Positions 27,262-36,856 are shown, counted from the first letter of the stretch. The stretch: DNA of 64,000 nucleotides from CAVWDU01 sp963753815 (GCA_963753815.1 CAVWDU010000004.1:496001-560000), one strand, 5' to 3'. Program-made: numbers and translations. Notes: generated from the sequence alone by a model not told the origin.

Positions 27262-27922
27262 GATAAAGGCCGATAATCTCCACAAGCGGGTACCCATGGG
27301 CGGGTCAGAGCTGGAGATACTGAAAGGTATCGATCTCGAAATCAACAGTGGGGAGTCAGTGGCCATCGTCGGTGCATCCGGTTCCGGCAAGTCGACCTTG
27401 CTCGGCTTGCTGGCAGGGCTGGACGAGGCGAGCGAGGGTCGGGTAATCATAGATGGTACCGACCTTACCGCACTCGACGAGGACGGCAGGGCGCTGTTTC
27501 GCGCCCGCCACATCGGTTTCGTGTTTCAGTCGTTTCAGTTGCTGCCTGCGCTGACGGCACTGGAAAACGTAATGTTGCCGCTTGAGCTTCAGCGTGACGA
27601 TAGCGCCTCGCCGCTGGCGCGACAGTTTCTCCAACGTGTCGGGCTGGAGCATCGACTCGATCATTACCCACTGCAGCTATCCGGGGGCGAGCAGCAGCGG
27701 GTCGCGCTGGCGAGGGCGTTTGCATCGAGCCCGGATATCCTGTTCGCGGATGAACCCACCGGGAACCTCGACACGGCGACCGGTGGACATGTCATCGACC
27801 TGCTGTTTGCGATGAACGCAGAGCAGGGCACGACGCTGGTGCTGGTGACACACGACCAGGGCCTGGCCGATCGCTGCGATCGCAGGCTCGAACTCCGGGC
27901 CGGCGAACTTGTGGACGGCTGA
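27260..27922 (+). CDS. ybbA: YbbA-like ABC transporter ATPase (LolD family)
   Basis: 220 residues from ATG 27260, with AGAGG upstream. Walker A is GASGSGKST (about 37-45), the signature is LSGGEQQR, and Walker B is ILFADEPTGNLD. It belongs to the MacB/LolD group that powers FtsX-like permeases working on periplasmic substrates by mechanotransmission. The partner permease gene starts 3 bases after the stop. The divergent tesA-ybbA-ybbP arrangement is conserved across Gammaproteobacteria and hints at a shared lipid or envelope function. Confidence 0.9.
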   Translation: MIKADNLHKRVPMGGSELEILKGIDLEINSGESVAIVGASGSGKSTLLGLLAGLDEASEGRVIIDGTDLTALDEDGRALFRARHIGFVFQSFQLLPALTALENVMLPLELQRDDSASPLARQFLQRVGLEHRLDHYPLQLSGGEQQRVALARAFASSPDILFADEPTGNLDTATGGHVIDLLFAMNAEQGTTLVLVTHDQGLADRCDRRLELRAGELVDG

Positions 27923-27925
27923 CCG

Positions 27926-30400
27926 GTGTCGATGACAGCAGGAAGGATGCTCGCCCGCGACTGGCGGGGTGGCGAACTCGGGGTGCTGCTGGCAGCGCTG
28001 GTCCTCGCGGTCGCCGTGGTCAGCGGTATCAGCGCGTTCACCAACCGCCTCCAGAACGCACTGGAGCAGGAAAGCCACCGGTTTCTCGCCGCCGACGCGG
28101 TGGTGCGCGGCAGCCGCGAGCTGCCGACAGTCTGGCTCGAACACGCGCGCAACGAGGGCTTGCAGGTTGCGCAGACGCTGACCTTCCCGACCATGGTTGC
28201 AGCGGCCGGCGACGCGATGCAGCTTGTCTCGGTCAAGGCAGCAACGTCGGCCTATCCGCTTCGAGGCGAGCTGCGGATGAGTCTCGAACCGTTCGGTGTC
28301 GCGCGAACGGCGGCGGCCGGGCCCGCACCCGGTGAGGTCTGGATCGATTCGCGCTTGTTTCCTCTGCTGGGTGTCAGTATCGGGGAGACAGTCACCGTGG
28401 GGGAGGCGAGCTTCACGATTGCGGCGGCAGCCCGCACCGAGCCTGACCAGGGTATGTCCTTCTTCGGTTATGGCCCGCGCCTGTTGATGCATTACGACGA
28501 CATCCCGCGGACCGGCGTCGTGCAGCCAGGCAGCCGGGTACAGTATCGCCAGTTGTACGCGGGTGACTCAGCGGCACTTGAGCGGTTCACCGACTGGCTG
28601 CAGCCACGCATAGGTCAGGGACAGCGCCTGCTTGAGGTAGGCCAGGGTCAACCGGGAATCGGCCGCGCCCTGGGGCGGGCCGAGCGGTTCCTGCTGCTGG
28701 CCGGGAGTCTGGCCGTGGTGCTGGCCGCGGTGGCCATCGCACTGGCGGCGCGACGCTTCAGCGAGCGTCACACCGACTACGTGGCGATCATGAAGAGCCT
28801 GGGAGCGACGTCCGGCGCGGTGAACAGCCTTTACGGTAAAAGCCTCGTGGTGCTGGGGGTGATTGCAACCGCGCTGGGCTGTGCTGCGGGCTGGGGCATA
28901 CAGGCGCTTTTTTTTGCACTGTTCGCGGACCAGATGCCGGTCGAGCCGGGCCCGAGCGGCATCCGTCCCTACCTGATCGGCGCCGCCACCGCCCTGGTGT
29001 GCCTGCTCAGCTTCGCCTGGCCGCCGCTACTGCGTCTCGGCAAAACCAGTCCGCTGAAAGTGCTGCGTCGCGATCTGCCCACCGAGAATCGTCGCATCCT
29101 CAGGGATTACCTGCTGGGGTTTGTGTCCGTGGCGCTGCTGATGTGGTGGTACAGCGGCGACTGGCAACTGACGCTTGCCGTCCTGCTGGGGCTCGCACTC
29201 ACCGTGGCTCTCGGGCTGGTACTGGCTCTCGTTCTGTTGCGCGGTGGTCGGCTGGTGGGCATGAGCGCAGGCAGCATCTGGCGCCTGGCGCTCGCAGGAT
29301 TGCAGCGACGTGGGGTGGCCAATGCCATGCAGGTGGTGATTTTCGCTATCGCCATCATGCTGTTGCTGAACCTGCTGCTGGTTCGTACGTCACTCATCGA
29401 GGACTGGCAGACACAATTGCCAGCCGATGCGCCAAATCATTTCATGATCAATATCGGTCCTGAAAATGTCCAGTCGGTAGACCAGATGCTGCGCCGGGCG
29501 GATATTGACAGCGAGGCGCTTTACCCGATGATCCGCGGGCGGGTCATGGCGGTAGCCGGGGAGGCCCTGCCGGCGACATCCGGCGACGGTGAGGGCAGGC
29601 GGCAGCGCGAGACAAACTTCACCTGGTCGGAGAGCGTGCCCCCCGGCAACGTGCTGGTGCAGGGCGACTGGTGGCCGGCAGACACTGATTCGGCCGAGGT
29701 CTCGGTGGAGCGGGAATTTGCCGAGCGCATGGGTATACGCCTGGGAGATCGCGTCGAGTTTCTCGTCGGATCCCAGCCACTGGCGGCGACGGTCACCAGC
29801 CTGCGCTCACTGGAATGGCAGTCCATGCGGCCCAACTTCTTCCTCATCTTCCCGCCGCGGCTGCTGGCGGATTATCCAGCAACGTTCATGACCAGTTTTC
29901 ACCTGGGCCCCGACGACAAGCGCTTTCTCAATGAATTTATCCGCGAGTTCCCCACGATCACGGTGATCGAGATGGACATCGTCATCGAGCAGATTCGCGG
30001 GATCGTCGACAAGGTATCGTCCGCTATCGAACTGGTCCTGCTGGTGATTCTCGCTGCCGGCGGCCTGGTCCTGGTCGCGGGGGTACAGGCCAGCGTCGAT
30101 GCCCGCATGCGGGAAAGTGCCATCCTGCGCGCGTTGGGTGCGCCGCGACGCCTGATACTGGGCGGGCTGCTGATCGAGTTCCTGGTAATGGGGCTGTTTG
30201 CTGGCCTGCTGGCCGCCGCCGCCGCCGAGTGTTCGGTCTACGTCCTGCAGGTTTACGTCCTGGATATGCGCTATGCGCCGTCGCCGTGGGTGTGGCCGTT
30301 GGGCGCGGTGGCCGGCATGGTGCTGATTGGCGGGCTCGGTGTATACAGCTGCCGCCGGGTCGTCTCTACACCGCCGGTGGCCGTGCTCAGGGATCTTTGA
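27926..30400 (+). CDS. ybbP: YbbP-like FtsX-family ABC permease
   Basis: 824 residues. It has an N-terminal membrane helix (about 17-34), a large periplasmic domain, two FtsX-like clusters of membrane helices (about 250-460 and 700-815) and a second periplasmic domain between. This is the ten-helix double-FtsX design of E. coli YbbP. With YbbA it should form a complete transporter or mechanotransmission system; the substrate is not known. GTG 27926 is used here, and ATG 27932 is two codons on. Confidence 0.9.
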   Translation: MSMTAGRMLARDWRGGELGVLLAALVLAVAVVSGISAFTNRLQNALEQESHRFLAADAVVRGSRELPTVWLEHARNEGLQVAQTLTFPTMVAAAGDAMQLVSVKAATSAYPLRGELRMSLEPFGVARTAAAGPAPGEVWIDSRLFPLLGVSIGETVTVGEASFTIAAAARTEPDQGMSFFGYGPRLLMHYDDIPRTGVVQPGSRVQYRQLYAGDSAALERFTDWLQPRIGQGQRLLEVGQGQPGIGRALGRAERFLLLAGSLAVVLAAVAIALAARRFSERHTDYVAIMKSLGATSGAVNSLYGKSLVVLGVIATALGCAAGWGIQALFFALFADQMPVEPGPSGIRPYLIGAATALVCLLSFAWPPLLRLGKTSPLKVLRRDLPTENRRILRDYLLGFVSVALLMWWYSGDWQLTLAVLLGLALTVALGLVLALVLLRGGRLVGMSAGSIWRLALAGLQRRGVANAMQVVIFAIAIMLLLNLLLVRTSLIEDWQTQLPADAPNHFMINIGPENVQSVDQMLRRADIDSEALYPMIRGRVMAVAGEALPATSGDGEGRRQRETNFTWSESVPPGNVLVQGDWWPADTDSAEVSVEREFAERMGIRLGDRVEFLVGSQPLAATVTSLRSLEWQSMRPNFFLIFPPRLLADYPATFMTSFHLGPDDKRFLNEFIREFPTITVIEMDIVIEQIRGIVDKVSSAIELVLLVILAAGGLVLVAGVQASVDARMRESAILRALGAPRRLILGGLLIEFLVMGLFAGLLAAAAAECSVYVLQVYVLDMRYAPSPWVWPLGAVAGMVLIGGLGVYSCRRVVSTPPVAVLRDL

Positions 30401-30435
30401 GCCGCCGGGCCTGTCGGTTGTGTTGGCGCGGCAGC

Positions 30436-30669
30436 TCAGCCCGCGTCGGGTCGACTCACAGGGGAGACAGATGGCAACGCACCATCGGTATCCCGGGTCG
30501 GTGCACGCGGTGTTGATACCGGTGCGGGCTCGCAATTGCTGGCGCGTTCCCAGGGCTTGGCCCCCGTCACCACCGGCGCGATCAGCAGCGCCCCGATGAT
30601 AAGCGCGACCCGCAGATGAACGCTGCTGTAGCTGTCCCACAGGCGGTGGGTGCGAAAATCCAGGCTCAT
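30436..30669 (-). CDS. Small single-pass membrane protein, function unknown
   Basis: 77 residues. The ATG (30669-30667) overlaps the stop of the upstream helix-hairpin-helix gene in an ATGA, which is the best support for its being real. A hydrophobic helix (about residues 20-36, LRVALIIGALLIAPVV) is followed by a Pro/Thr/Ser-rich tail. I recognise no family. Its end faces ybbP with a 35-bp gap. Confidence 0.5.
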   Translation of the reverse strand: MSLDFRTHRLWDSYSSVHLRVALIIGALLIAPVVTGAKPWERASNCEPAPVSTPRAPTRDTDGALPSVSPVSRPDAG

Positions 30670-31931
30670 GACGTTTCGCTCGCTGTTGACTTACCCTGCC
30701 GCTGTTTTTGTTTCCAGTCGTTTAGCGCCTGCCACCGACTCCCGGCGATCATGGCGGCCTGCTGCGGCCAGCTCGTCGGGTCCGCGAGGCGGTAGCGCGG
30801 CCCTGCACCGTCAAGGATTTCGCGAAGATCAGCACCGCTGGTCGACGCCAGGTGGTGATAGCTCTCGATGCCTGCGTCCAGCAGGAGGGTGCTGATTTTG
30901 GGCCCGATCCCCTCGATGTAGGTGAAGTCGGTACGCTCGCCGGGGTCCTTGAACGCGAATCCGACCGCACGGGCTCCGGCCCAGTCGATCTCGATCCGTT
31001 CGCCGTTGTTGCTGCCTGTAGCGGGGGCCGCGGCGCTCTGTTCGCTGGTGTCGCGGCCCGCTGCCACCGCAGTTTCGGCAGGCGGCTGTGTCGCTCCGGC
31101 CTTGAGGCTGCGCTTTTTCGGCGTTTTGGCCGGGGCTTTCGCAGGCTGGTCGGCAGCGCTGCTTGCAGGGGTCGCTGCGGTGTCGGCGGGCGTTCGGGTG
31201 TTGGCGGCCTTGCGGCTGCGTCTCTTGCCGGGGTTCGGCTGGGCCTGCACCGCCGATGCTGCCGCCGAGCCGTTAGGCCGCTCTACCGGTAATGCCAGCT
31301 GCGAGGTGTCCGGTGCCACTGGTGCATCGGCTGGCCCCTGGGCGGCAGCCCCGGATTGTTTGCGTTTTGCGGGCTGCTTGCGGGCTTTCTCGGGCCGGGT
31401 CGGTTCGGGCCGCGGTGACAGTGTCTCGATTTCGATTTCGGTCGCAGACGGCGGGGCCGAGCGCAGGGCGACCAGCTCGGCGTCGGCTTTCTGCGGCTCG
31501 CTCTCCGGGCTGGCGCTCCGGGCTGCCGGATGCGTGCGCGACACGTCCCCCGCTGTCGCGGCTGCAGGTTTCACGGATGCGGCGGACCGCAACCTGTCGC
31601 CTTCGGCTCCGTAGTCGGTGACCGTCGACTCGAGTTCAGTCAGCTTTTCGATCAGCTCTTGACGACCGATCTCGCCAGGTTGCTTGGCCGGTGGCCGCCG
31701 GGGCGTCGCATTGTCCTGGCGTTGATAGTCCCGCAACCGGGCCTCGGCCTCCGCCAGTCGATCAACCAGTTCCTGTCGGTCCACTTCAACGACTTTCTCA
31801 ACGACTTTTTCCACCCGGATGGTCTTGGTGGAATCGGTGGCGTACTTGAACCGGTGGGCAAGTCCCCAGCTGGCCATCCAGCCGACCAGCGCGCCCATCA
31901 GGTATGGCCATAGCGCCGTCAGCAGATCCAT
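30666..31931 (-). CDS. Membrane-anchored helix-hairpin-helix protein with Ala/Pro/Lys-rich linker
   Basis: 421 residues from ATG 31931, with GGAG upstream. One N-terminal membrane helix (about 5-25) is followed by a charged coiled-coil stretch (about 38-75). Then comes a long low-complexity linker rich in Ala, Pro, Lys and Thr (about 100-320). The C-terminal 90 residues contain FTYIEGIGPKISTLLLDAGI, a helix-hairpin-helix of the DUF4332-like type, and WPQQAAMIA. Such C-terminal domains are found on many uncharacterised membrane proteins and may bind DNA or protein. The downstream 77-residue gene is translationally coupled. Confidence 0.7.
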   Translation of the reverse strand: MDLLTALWPYLMGALVGWMASWGLAHRFKYATDSTKTIRVEKVVEKVVEVDRQELVDRLAEAEARLRDYQRQDNATPRRPPAKQPGEIGRQELIEKLTELESTVTDYGAEGDRLRSAASVKPAAATAGDVSRTHPAARSASPESEPQKADAELVALRSAPPSATEIEIETLSPRPEPTRPEKARKQPAKRKQSGAAAQGPADAPVAPDTSQLALPVERPNGSAAASAVQAQPNPGKRRSRKAANTRTPADTAATPASSAADQPAKAPAKTPKKRSLKAGATQPPAETAVAAGRDTSEQSAAAPATGSNNGERIEIDWAGARAVGFAFKDPGERTDFTYIEGIGPKISTLLLDAGIESYHHLASTSGADLREILDGAGPRYRLADPTSWPQQAAMIAGSRWQALNDWKQKQRQGKSTASETS

Positions 31932-32034
31932 GTCTGTCTCCGTTTAGGCAATCCAAACGTCAAGTATAGATGATATCCGCTGCGGAGAAAGTGTTCGCGC
32001 GGTTCGGGATTCATGCAGAGAGCGAACCCGGGCA

Positions 32035-33732
32035 CTAGTGACCGCGCCAGCCTGGTCCCCGCACCACGCGGCCCGGGGTGGCCCCGGTGTGATCTCCCTC
32101 AGCCAAAACCTGCACCCCGTTCACGAACACATGGCGCATGCCGGTCGCATAGCGGTGGGGGTCGATGAATGTGGCATGGTCCTGTATTGCGCCGGGGTCG
32201 AAAACCGCGATATCGGCATAGTAGCCCGGCTTGAGTTCACCGCGCCGGTCCAGGCCCAGCACACCGGCGGGCAGTGCGGCGAGTTTGCGCACCGCCTCTT
32301 CGAGGCTGATCAATTGTTCGTCGCGCACGTATTTCGCCAGCACGCGGGCAAAGCTGCCATAGGCGCGGGGATGGGGGTTGCTGAGCAGGAAGACCCCTGC
32401 GGGCGCCAGGGATGCCTCGTCGGAGTTGAAACTGACCCAGGGCAGGGCTACGGCCCTGCGCACGATATCCTCGGACTGGGTGAAATACACGCTGCCGATG
32501 CGACTGCCATCCTCCACCAACAGGTCGAGAATGGTCTCCTCAGGGCTGGTACCGCGCATCGCGGCCACCTCCGCCACGGTTTTTCCCGTGAGTGGCTTGA
32601 GGGCTTCGTTCCTGAAGCCGACCAGCAGGATATTATCCGGGGAGCCTGCGGCGAGGTAGAGGTTTTCCCACTCCTCAGACGCGGTGCGCATTTCCCGCAG
32701 GATGCGAGGTCTCAGCGCCGGGTCGCTCATACGCGCCAGTGAGGCCTCGAAACCGCCTTCCTGGACCCAGGGTGGCACCGCGGCGTTGAGCCCGGTGGAA
32801 CCGGCCGGATACGTGTAGACGTCGGCGGTAATTGCCAGACCCTCCGCTCTCGCCGCTTCTATCAACGTCACAGCCTCATCGAACAGCGGCCAGTTGTCCT
32901 TCCCGGAGGACTTCAGGTGGTAAATTTCCGCGCGAATGCCGGTTTCACGGGCGATCGTGATCACCTCGCCCACAGCGGCGGGCAGCTGGGCGCCCTCGTC
33001 GCGCATATGGGAAGCGTAGAGCCCGTCGTACTCGGCCGCCACCCGCGCCAGGGCCACCAGCTCGTCGGTACCGGCAAACAGGCCCGGGGGGTACATAAGT
33101 GACGAGGCCACGCCGAGTGCCCCGTCCTCCATCGCGTCTCTCACCAGCGACTGCATCTGCGCCAGTTCGGCAGCGGTGGGCGGGCGGTCCTCGTGCCCGA
33201 TCACGTATTCGCGGGGTGTGGCGGCGCCGATGAACGAGGCGACGTTGGGGCTGATGCCGTGAGCCTCGAGAAAAACCAGGTATTCGTCGAGCGTCGTCCA
33301 CTCCACCGGATAGCGGATGTCCGACTGCCGTTCGATCATTTCAGCTTTCATTGCACCCGTGAGTGGCCCCATGGAACTGCCCTCGCCCATGACCTCAAGG
33401 GTGACACCCTGGCGGATATTGCTCTGGGAATGCCCGTCCTCGATGAGCGATTCGTTGGCCCATGACATCATGTTGATGAATCCCGGGCTCACCGCGAGCC
33501 CGGTGGCGTCGATCTCCCGGGAGGCCGCGGCGTCTGAGAATTCACCGAGTGCCGCTATCGTGGCCCCCTCGACGGCGATGTCGCCGACAATCGGCGGTTG
33601 CCCGCTACCGTCGTAGAGCGTCCCGTTGCGGATGATCAGGTCATAGTGCGGTTCGTTGGCGCAGCCAGAGAGCAGGACCAGCAGCAGGGCTCCCACCCAG
33701 CGGTATGTGTGGGCAAGCAACGAGTCAGTCAA
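32035..33732 (-). CDS. Amidohydrolase-family lipoprotein related to D-aminoacylase, with altered metal site
   Basis: 565 residues. Lipobox LLSGC (Cys24) marks an exported lipoprotein. The fold signature is that of N-acyl-D-amino-acid deacylases (LIIRNGTLYDGSG, YASHMRDEG, YHLKSSG, FNSDEA). The first metal motif, normally FIDxHTHxD, is FINMMSWAN here, and the Cys-containing GNCG strand is replaced by MGEGSSMG. The two later histidines and the Asp are kept, so a single-metal site is possible. It could act on D-amino-acid derivatives from peptidoglycan, but this is inference. tetR lies upstream on the same strand with a 188-bp gap. Confidence 0.75.
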   Translation of the reverse strand: MTDSLLAHTYRWVGALLLVLLSGCANEPHYDLIIRNGTLYDGSGQPPIVGDIAVEGATIAALGEFSDAAASREIDATGLAVSPGFINMMSWANESLIEDGHSQSNIRQGVTLEVMGEGSSMGPLTGAMKAEMIERQSDIRYPVEWTTLDEYLVFLEAHGISPNVASFIGAATPREYVIGHEDRPPTAAELAQMQSLVRDAMEDGALGVASSLMYPPGLFAGTDELVALARVAAEYDGLYASHMRDEGAQLPAAVGEVITIARETGIRAEIYHLKSSGKDNWPLFDEAVTLIEAARAEGLAITADVYTYPAGSTGLNAAVPPWVQEGGFEASLARMSDPALRPRILREMRTASEEWENLYLAAGSPDNILLVGFRNEALKPLTGKTVAEVAAMRGTSPEETILDLLVEDGSRIGSVYFTQSEDIVRRAVALPWVSFNSDEASLAPAGVFLLSNPHPRAYGSFARVLAKYVRDEQLISLEEAVRKLAALPAGVLGLDRRGELKPGYYADIAVFDPGAIQDHATFIDPHRYATGMRHVFVNGVQVLAEGDHTGATPGRVVRGPGWRGH

Positions 33733-33920
33733 AGCGATGTCTCCTGGGCGTTAAAGCGCGAGTATAGCAATTTGATGCTTGCCGGGTGGCTTATTGCGAT
33801 GCCGAGGAAACAGGCGTCACTGGTGTGTTTGCATGGGGCTACACGTACGAGGCGACCCGCCCTGGCTGATCCGGCTGGGGCGATCCCCGGCAGGGGATGA
33901 GTCCCGCGAGGCAGATGTTG

Positions 33921-34541
33921 TCAGCGCTCGGTGCGTTGGGCGCTGATGCCGTTAAGGAAGGTCGTTACCGCCACATCGACCTGAGCCTGCAGTTCGATAT
34001 AGCGCTGGAACAGCTCGGGCGCATCGACGCGCAGGGTCGCGATGCCGTGGATACCCGCCCAGGCCGCGTTGGCCAGGTAGGCGAGATTGTCTGTAGGTTT
34101 GAATACGCCGACCTCGATGCCCTCGCGCAGGATCATCTGCACCAGTTGCAGGGTTTCCCGACTCGCCGCGCGCAGTTCGGGAAACCGGCCCACCGGCTGT
34201 ACGCTGGGACCGAACATCAGTTTGAACAGGCGCGGATTGTCGGCGGCGTAGTCCACGTAGGCATGGGCGAAGGCGAAGAGCTGTGCCCTGGGGCAGCTGT
34301 CCGCCGCGCCACCGGCTTCCCGCAGAGCGGCAAGCAGCTGTCGGTAGCCGTGTGTGGCCATCGCCGCCAGCAGCTCGCTCTTGTCGGTGAAATGGCGGTA
34401 GGGCGCAGTCTGGGAAACACCGATGGCGCGGGCGAGGGCTCTGAGGCTGAGCCCCTTGGCGCCGCGCTCGTCCAGCTGCGCAATGGCGGTGTCCAGCAGC
34501 TCCGCGCGCAGATTACCGTGGTGGTAGCTTTTGGATGTCAC
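33921..34541 (-). CDS. TetR/AcrR-family transcriptional regulator (WHG-type C-terminus)
   Basis: 206 residues from GTG 34541, giving the start VTSKSYHHGNLR typical of this group; further upstream codons (to 34613) are Ala/Thr/Ile-rich and not protein-like. The helix-turn-helix is at about residues 30-55 (LSLRALARAIGVSQTAPYRHF). The C-terminal domain has YVDYAADNPRLFKLMFG, the WHG-domain signature. The ligand is unknown. Candidate targets are the gene itself and the downstream amidohydrolase gene. Confidence 0.82.
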   Translation of the reverse strand: MTSKSYHHGNLRAELLDTAIAQLDERGAKGLSLRALARAIGVSQTAPYRHFTDKSELLAAMATHGYRQLLAALREAGGAADSCPRAQLFAFAHAYVDYAADNPRLFKLMFGPSVQPVGRFPELRAASRETLQLVQMILREGIEVGVFKPTDNLAYLANAAWAGIHGIATLRVDAPELFQRYIELQAQVDVAVTTFLNGISAQRTER

Positions 34542-34840
34542 TGGGTGCCCGCAGTCATCTGTTATTGTCGCAGCAATTGTTGTCGCCGCTATTACTATGG
34601 CAGCTAGGATCACAGCGGGCTGCCGGCATGTCGGCAGGGCCGCAGTCGGCCGGTAGTACCCATGCGCTGAAAATCAGCTCAGACCCCGCCAGCGACGTCG
34701 TCGACTCCGGGCTCTTTCGCCGACCATAGCCCCGTCCCGCACCGGCCGGGGAGTGTTTCTCCGGGCGACCGGCCCGCTGTGCGGGCGCGATCAGGGCGGC
34801 GTGCGTCCCGCGGGGCGATACCGACGGGTTGCCGCCCCGG

Positions 34841-35821
34841 TCAGGGCAGGAGGTGCTGGACCGCGTCGCGCTCCTCGGTCAGTTCGCGTTCGGTGGCCTT
34901 CATCTTGCCGGCGCTGAACTCATTCACCTCCAGGCCCTGAACGATCTCCCAGTCACCGCCGGAACAGCGGCAGGGGAACGAATAGATGAGGCCCTCGGCA
35001 ATGTCGTAGGACCCATCCGAGTACACGCCCATGGAAACCCAGTCGTCGGCCTCGGTGCCCAGCGCCCAGCTGCGCATGTGGTCGATCGCCGCGTTGGCAG
35101 CCGATGCGGCTGAGGATGCCCCACGGGCCTTGATGATGGCGGCGCCGCGTTGCTGCACGGTTGGAATAAACTCTTCCTCATACCATGACTGCTCCACCAG
35201 TTCCGCAGCCGTGCTGCTGGCGACCCGGGCGTTAAACAGATCGGGGTACTGGGTGGCCGAGTGATTGCCCCATATTGTCATGCGGGTCACATCGTTGACG
35301 GTAGTCCCCGTCTTGGCGGCGATCTGGGTCATGGCCCTGTTGTGATCGAGACGGGTCATGGCGGTGAAGTTGCGCGGGTCGATGTCCGGCGCATTGCGCT
35401 GCGTGATCAGGGCATTGGTGTTGGCGGGGTTGCCGACGACGAGTACCTTGATGTCGCGCGCGGCGTTGTCGTTGATCGCCTTGCCCTGCGCGGAGAAGAT
35501 AGCGGCGTTGGCCTCAAGCAGGTCCTTGCGCTCCATACCCGGGCCGCGTGGACGTGCACCCACCAGCAGGGCATAGTTTGTATCCTTGAACGCGACCTCC
35601 GCATCGTCCGTGCAGACCACGCCGGCCAGCAACGGAAACGCGCAGTCATCGAGTTCCATGCGCACGCCTTCCAGGGCTTCCATGGCCGGTGTGATGTCGA
35701 GCAGTTGCAGGATGACCGGTTGGTCGTCACCCAGCATCGCCCCCGAGGCAATCCGGAAGAGCAGCGCGTAGCCGATCTGGCCCGCCGCGCCGGTAACAGT
35801 GACTCGAACAGCGTCTTTCAT
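34841..35821 (-). CDS. mdh: Malate dehydrogenase (NAD)
   Basis: 326 residues from ATG 35821. The Rossmann loop is TGAAGQIGYAL (about 10-20); substrate-binding arginines lie in RPRGPGMERKD and LDHNRA, and the catalytic His in WGNHS. Length and sequence fit the 326-residue MDH type 2 group rather than the E. coli 312-residue type. It oxidises malate to oxaloacetate in the TCA cycle, whose citrate synthase gene is also in this window at 62.6 kb. It is divergent from ttcA and stands alone. Confidence 0.94.
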   Translation of the reverse strand: MKDAVRVTVTGAAGQIGYALLFRIASGAMLGDDQPVILQLLDITPAMEALEGVRMELDDCAFPLLAGVVCTDDAEVAFKDTNYALLVGARPRGPGMERKDLLEANAAIFSAQGKAINDNAARDIKVLVVGNPANTNALITQRNAPDIDPRNFTAMTRLDHNRAMTQIAAKTGTTVNDVTRMTIWGNHSATQYPDLFNARVASSTAAELVEQSWYEEEFIPTVQQRGAAIIKARGASSAASAANAAIDHMRSWALGTEADDWVSMGVYSDGSYDIAEGLIYSFPCRCSGGDWEIVQGLEVNEFSAGKMKATERELTEERDAVQHLLP

Positions 35822-35980
35822 CGCAAGGGTTTCCTCGTGGGCTTGAAACGTGGATTTCAGGGGCGCACATTGTGGTGCGAAATGCCACAAAAGACAAGCA
35901 CCGGCGCCTGGTCGCGCGGGTGCCCGCAACGCGCCGGGCGCAGCGCGACCGCTGGACTGGCGGCGGCCCCGGCCTGTAAA

Positions 35981-36856
35981 ATGCGCGGCCTCTACAACAC
36001 GCCAGGCAAGCCCGTGGAAGCACTGTCCCGCAAGGAAAAGCTCGAGTTCAACAAGCTGCAGAAGCGACTGCGGCGCAACGTTGGCAATGCAATTGTCGAC
36101 TACGCGATGATCGAGCAGGGCGACCGGGTCATGGTCTGCCTGTCCGGCGGCAAGGATTCCTACGCCATGCTCGATATTCTGATGAGCCTGCAGCGCAACG
36201 CGCCGGTGGAGTTCGACCTTGTAGCAGTCAACCTCGACCAGAAACAGCCCGGCTTCCCCGAGGACGTTCTGCCCGGGTACCTCGGCGGCCTTGGCGTGCC
36301 CTACTACATACTGGAGCGCGATACCTACAGTATCGTCAAGGAGTTGGTGCCCGAGGGCAAGACAACCTGCGGGCTCTGCTCACGGCTGCGACGGGGTAAT
36401 CTATACGGCTTTGCCCAGGACGTCGGGGCCAGCAAAATCGCCCTCGGGCACCACCGCGACGACCTGGTGGAGACGCTCTTCCTGAACATGTTTTTCCAGG
36501 GCGCGCTCAAGGCGATGCCGCCCAAACTTCTCAGTGACGACGGCAGGAATGTCGTCATCAGGCCGATGGCGTATTGCCGGGAGAAGGATCTCGCTCGCTA
36601 CGCGCAATACAAGCAGTTTCCGATCATTCCCTGCAATCTGTGCGGGTCCCAGGAAAATCTGCAGCGTGTCCAGGTTAAGCAGATGCTGGCGGAGTGGGAG
36701 CGGCGGTATCCCGGCCGCACGGAAACCATCTTCAGAAGCATTCGCAACGTGGCCCCCTCCCAGCTCGCCGATCCCGAACTGTTCGATTTCGCGTCCTTGC
36801 GCTGCGAGGTCGATACGGAGCTGCACGCCCGCGGTATCCGGGCTGTAAACGTTTAG
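35981..36856 (+). CDS. ttcA: TtcA, tRNA 2-thiocytidine(32) synthetase
   Basis: 291 residues from ATG 35981; GTG 36014 (residue 12) is an alternative because a -10-like TAAAAT overlaps the ATG. The PP-loop is SGGKDS, and cysteines in CGLCSR and CNLCG hold the 4Fe-4S cluster. NKLQKRLRRNVG and ALGHHRDD are highly conserved. The enzyme thiolates C32 of some tRNAs. In-frame sequence back to 35261 is the antisense of mdh and is not coding. The stop overlaps the GTG start of ccmA by one base, so ttcA may head the ccm operon. Confidence 0.93.
   Translation: MRGLYNTPGKPVEALSRKEKLEFNKLQKRLRRNVGNAIVDYAMIEQGDRVMVCLSGGKDSYAMLDILMSLQRNAPVEFDLVAVNLDQKQPGFPEDVLPGYLGGLGVPYYILERDTYSIVKELVPEGKTTCGLCSRLRRGNLYGFAQDVGASKIALGHHRDDLVETLFLNMFFQGALKAMPPKLLSDDGRNVVIRPMAYCREKDLARYAQYKQFPIIPCNLCGSQENLQRVQVKQMLAEWERRYPGRTETIFRSIRNVAPSQLADPELFDFASLRCEVDTELHARGIRAVNV

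Noticed and set aside
35261..35980. Long in-frame extension upstream of ttcA
   Set aside because: It is the antisense of mdh; known TtcA proteins begin close to ATG 35981.
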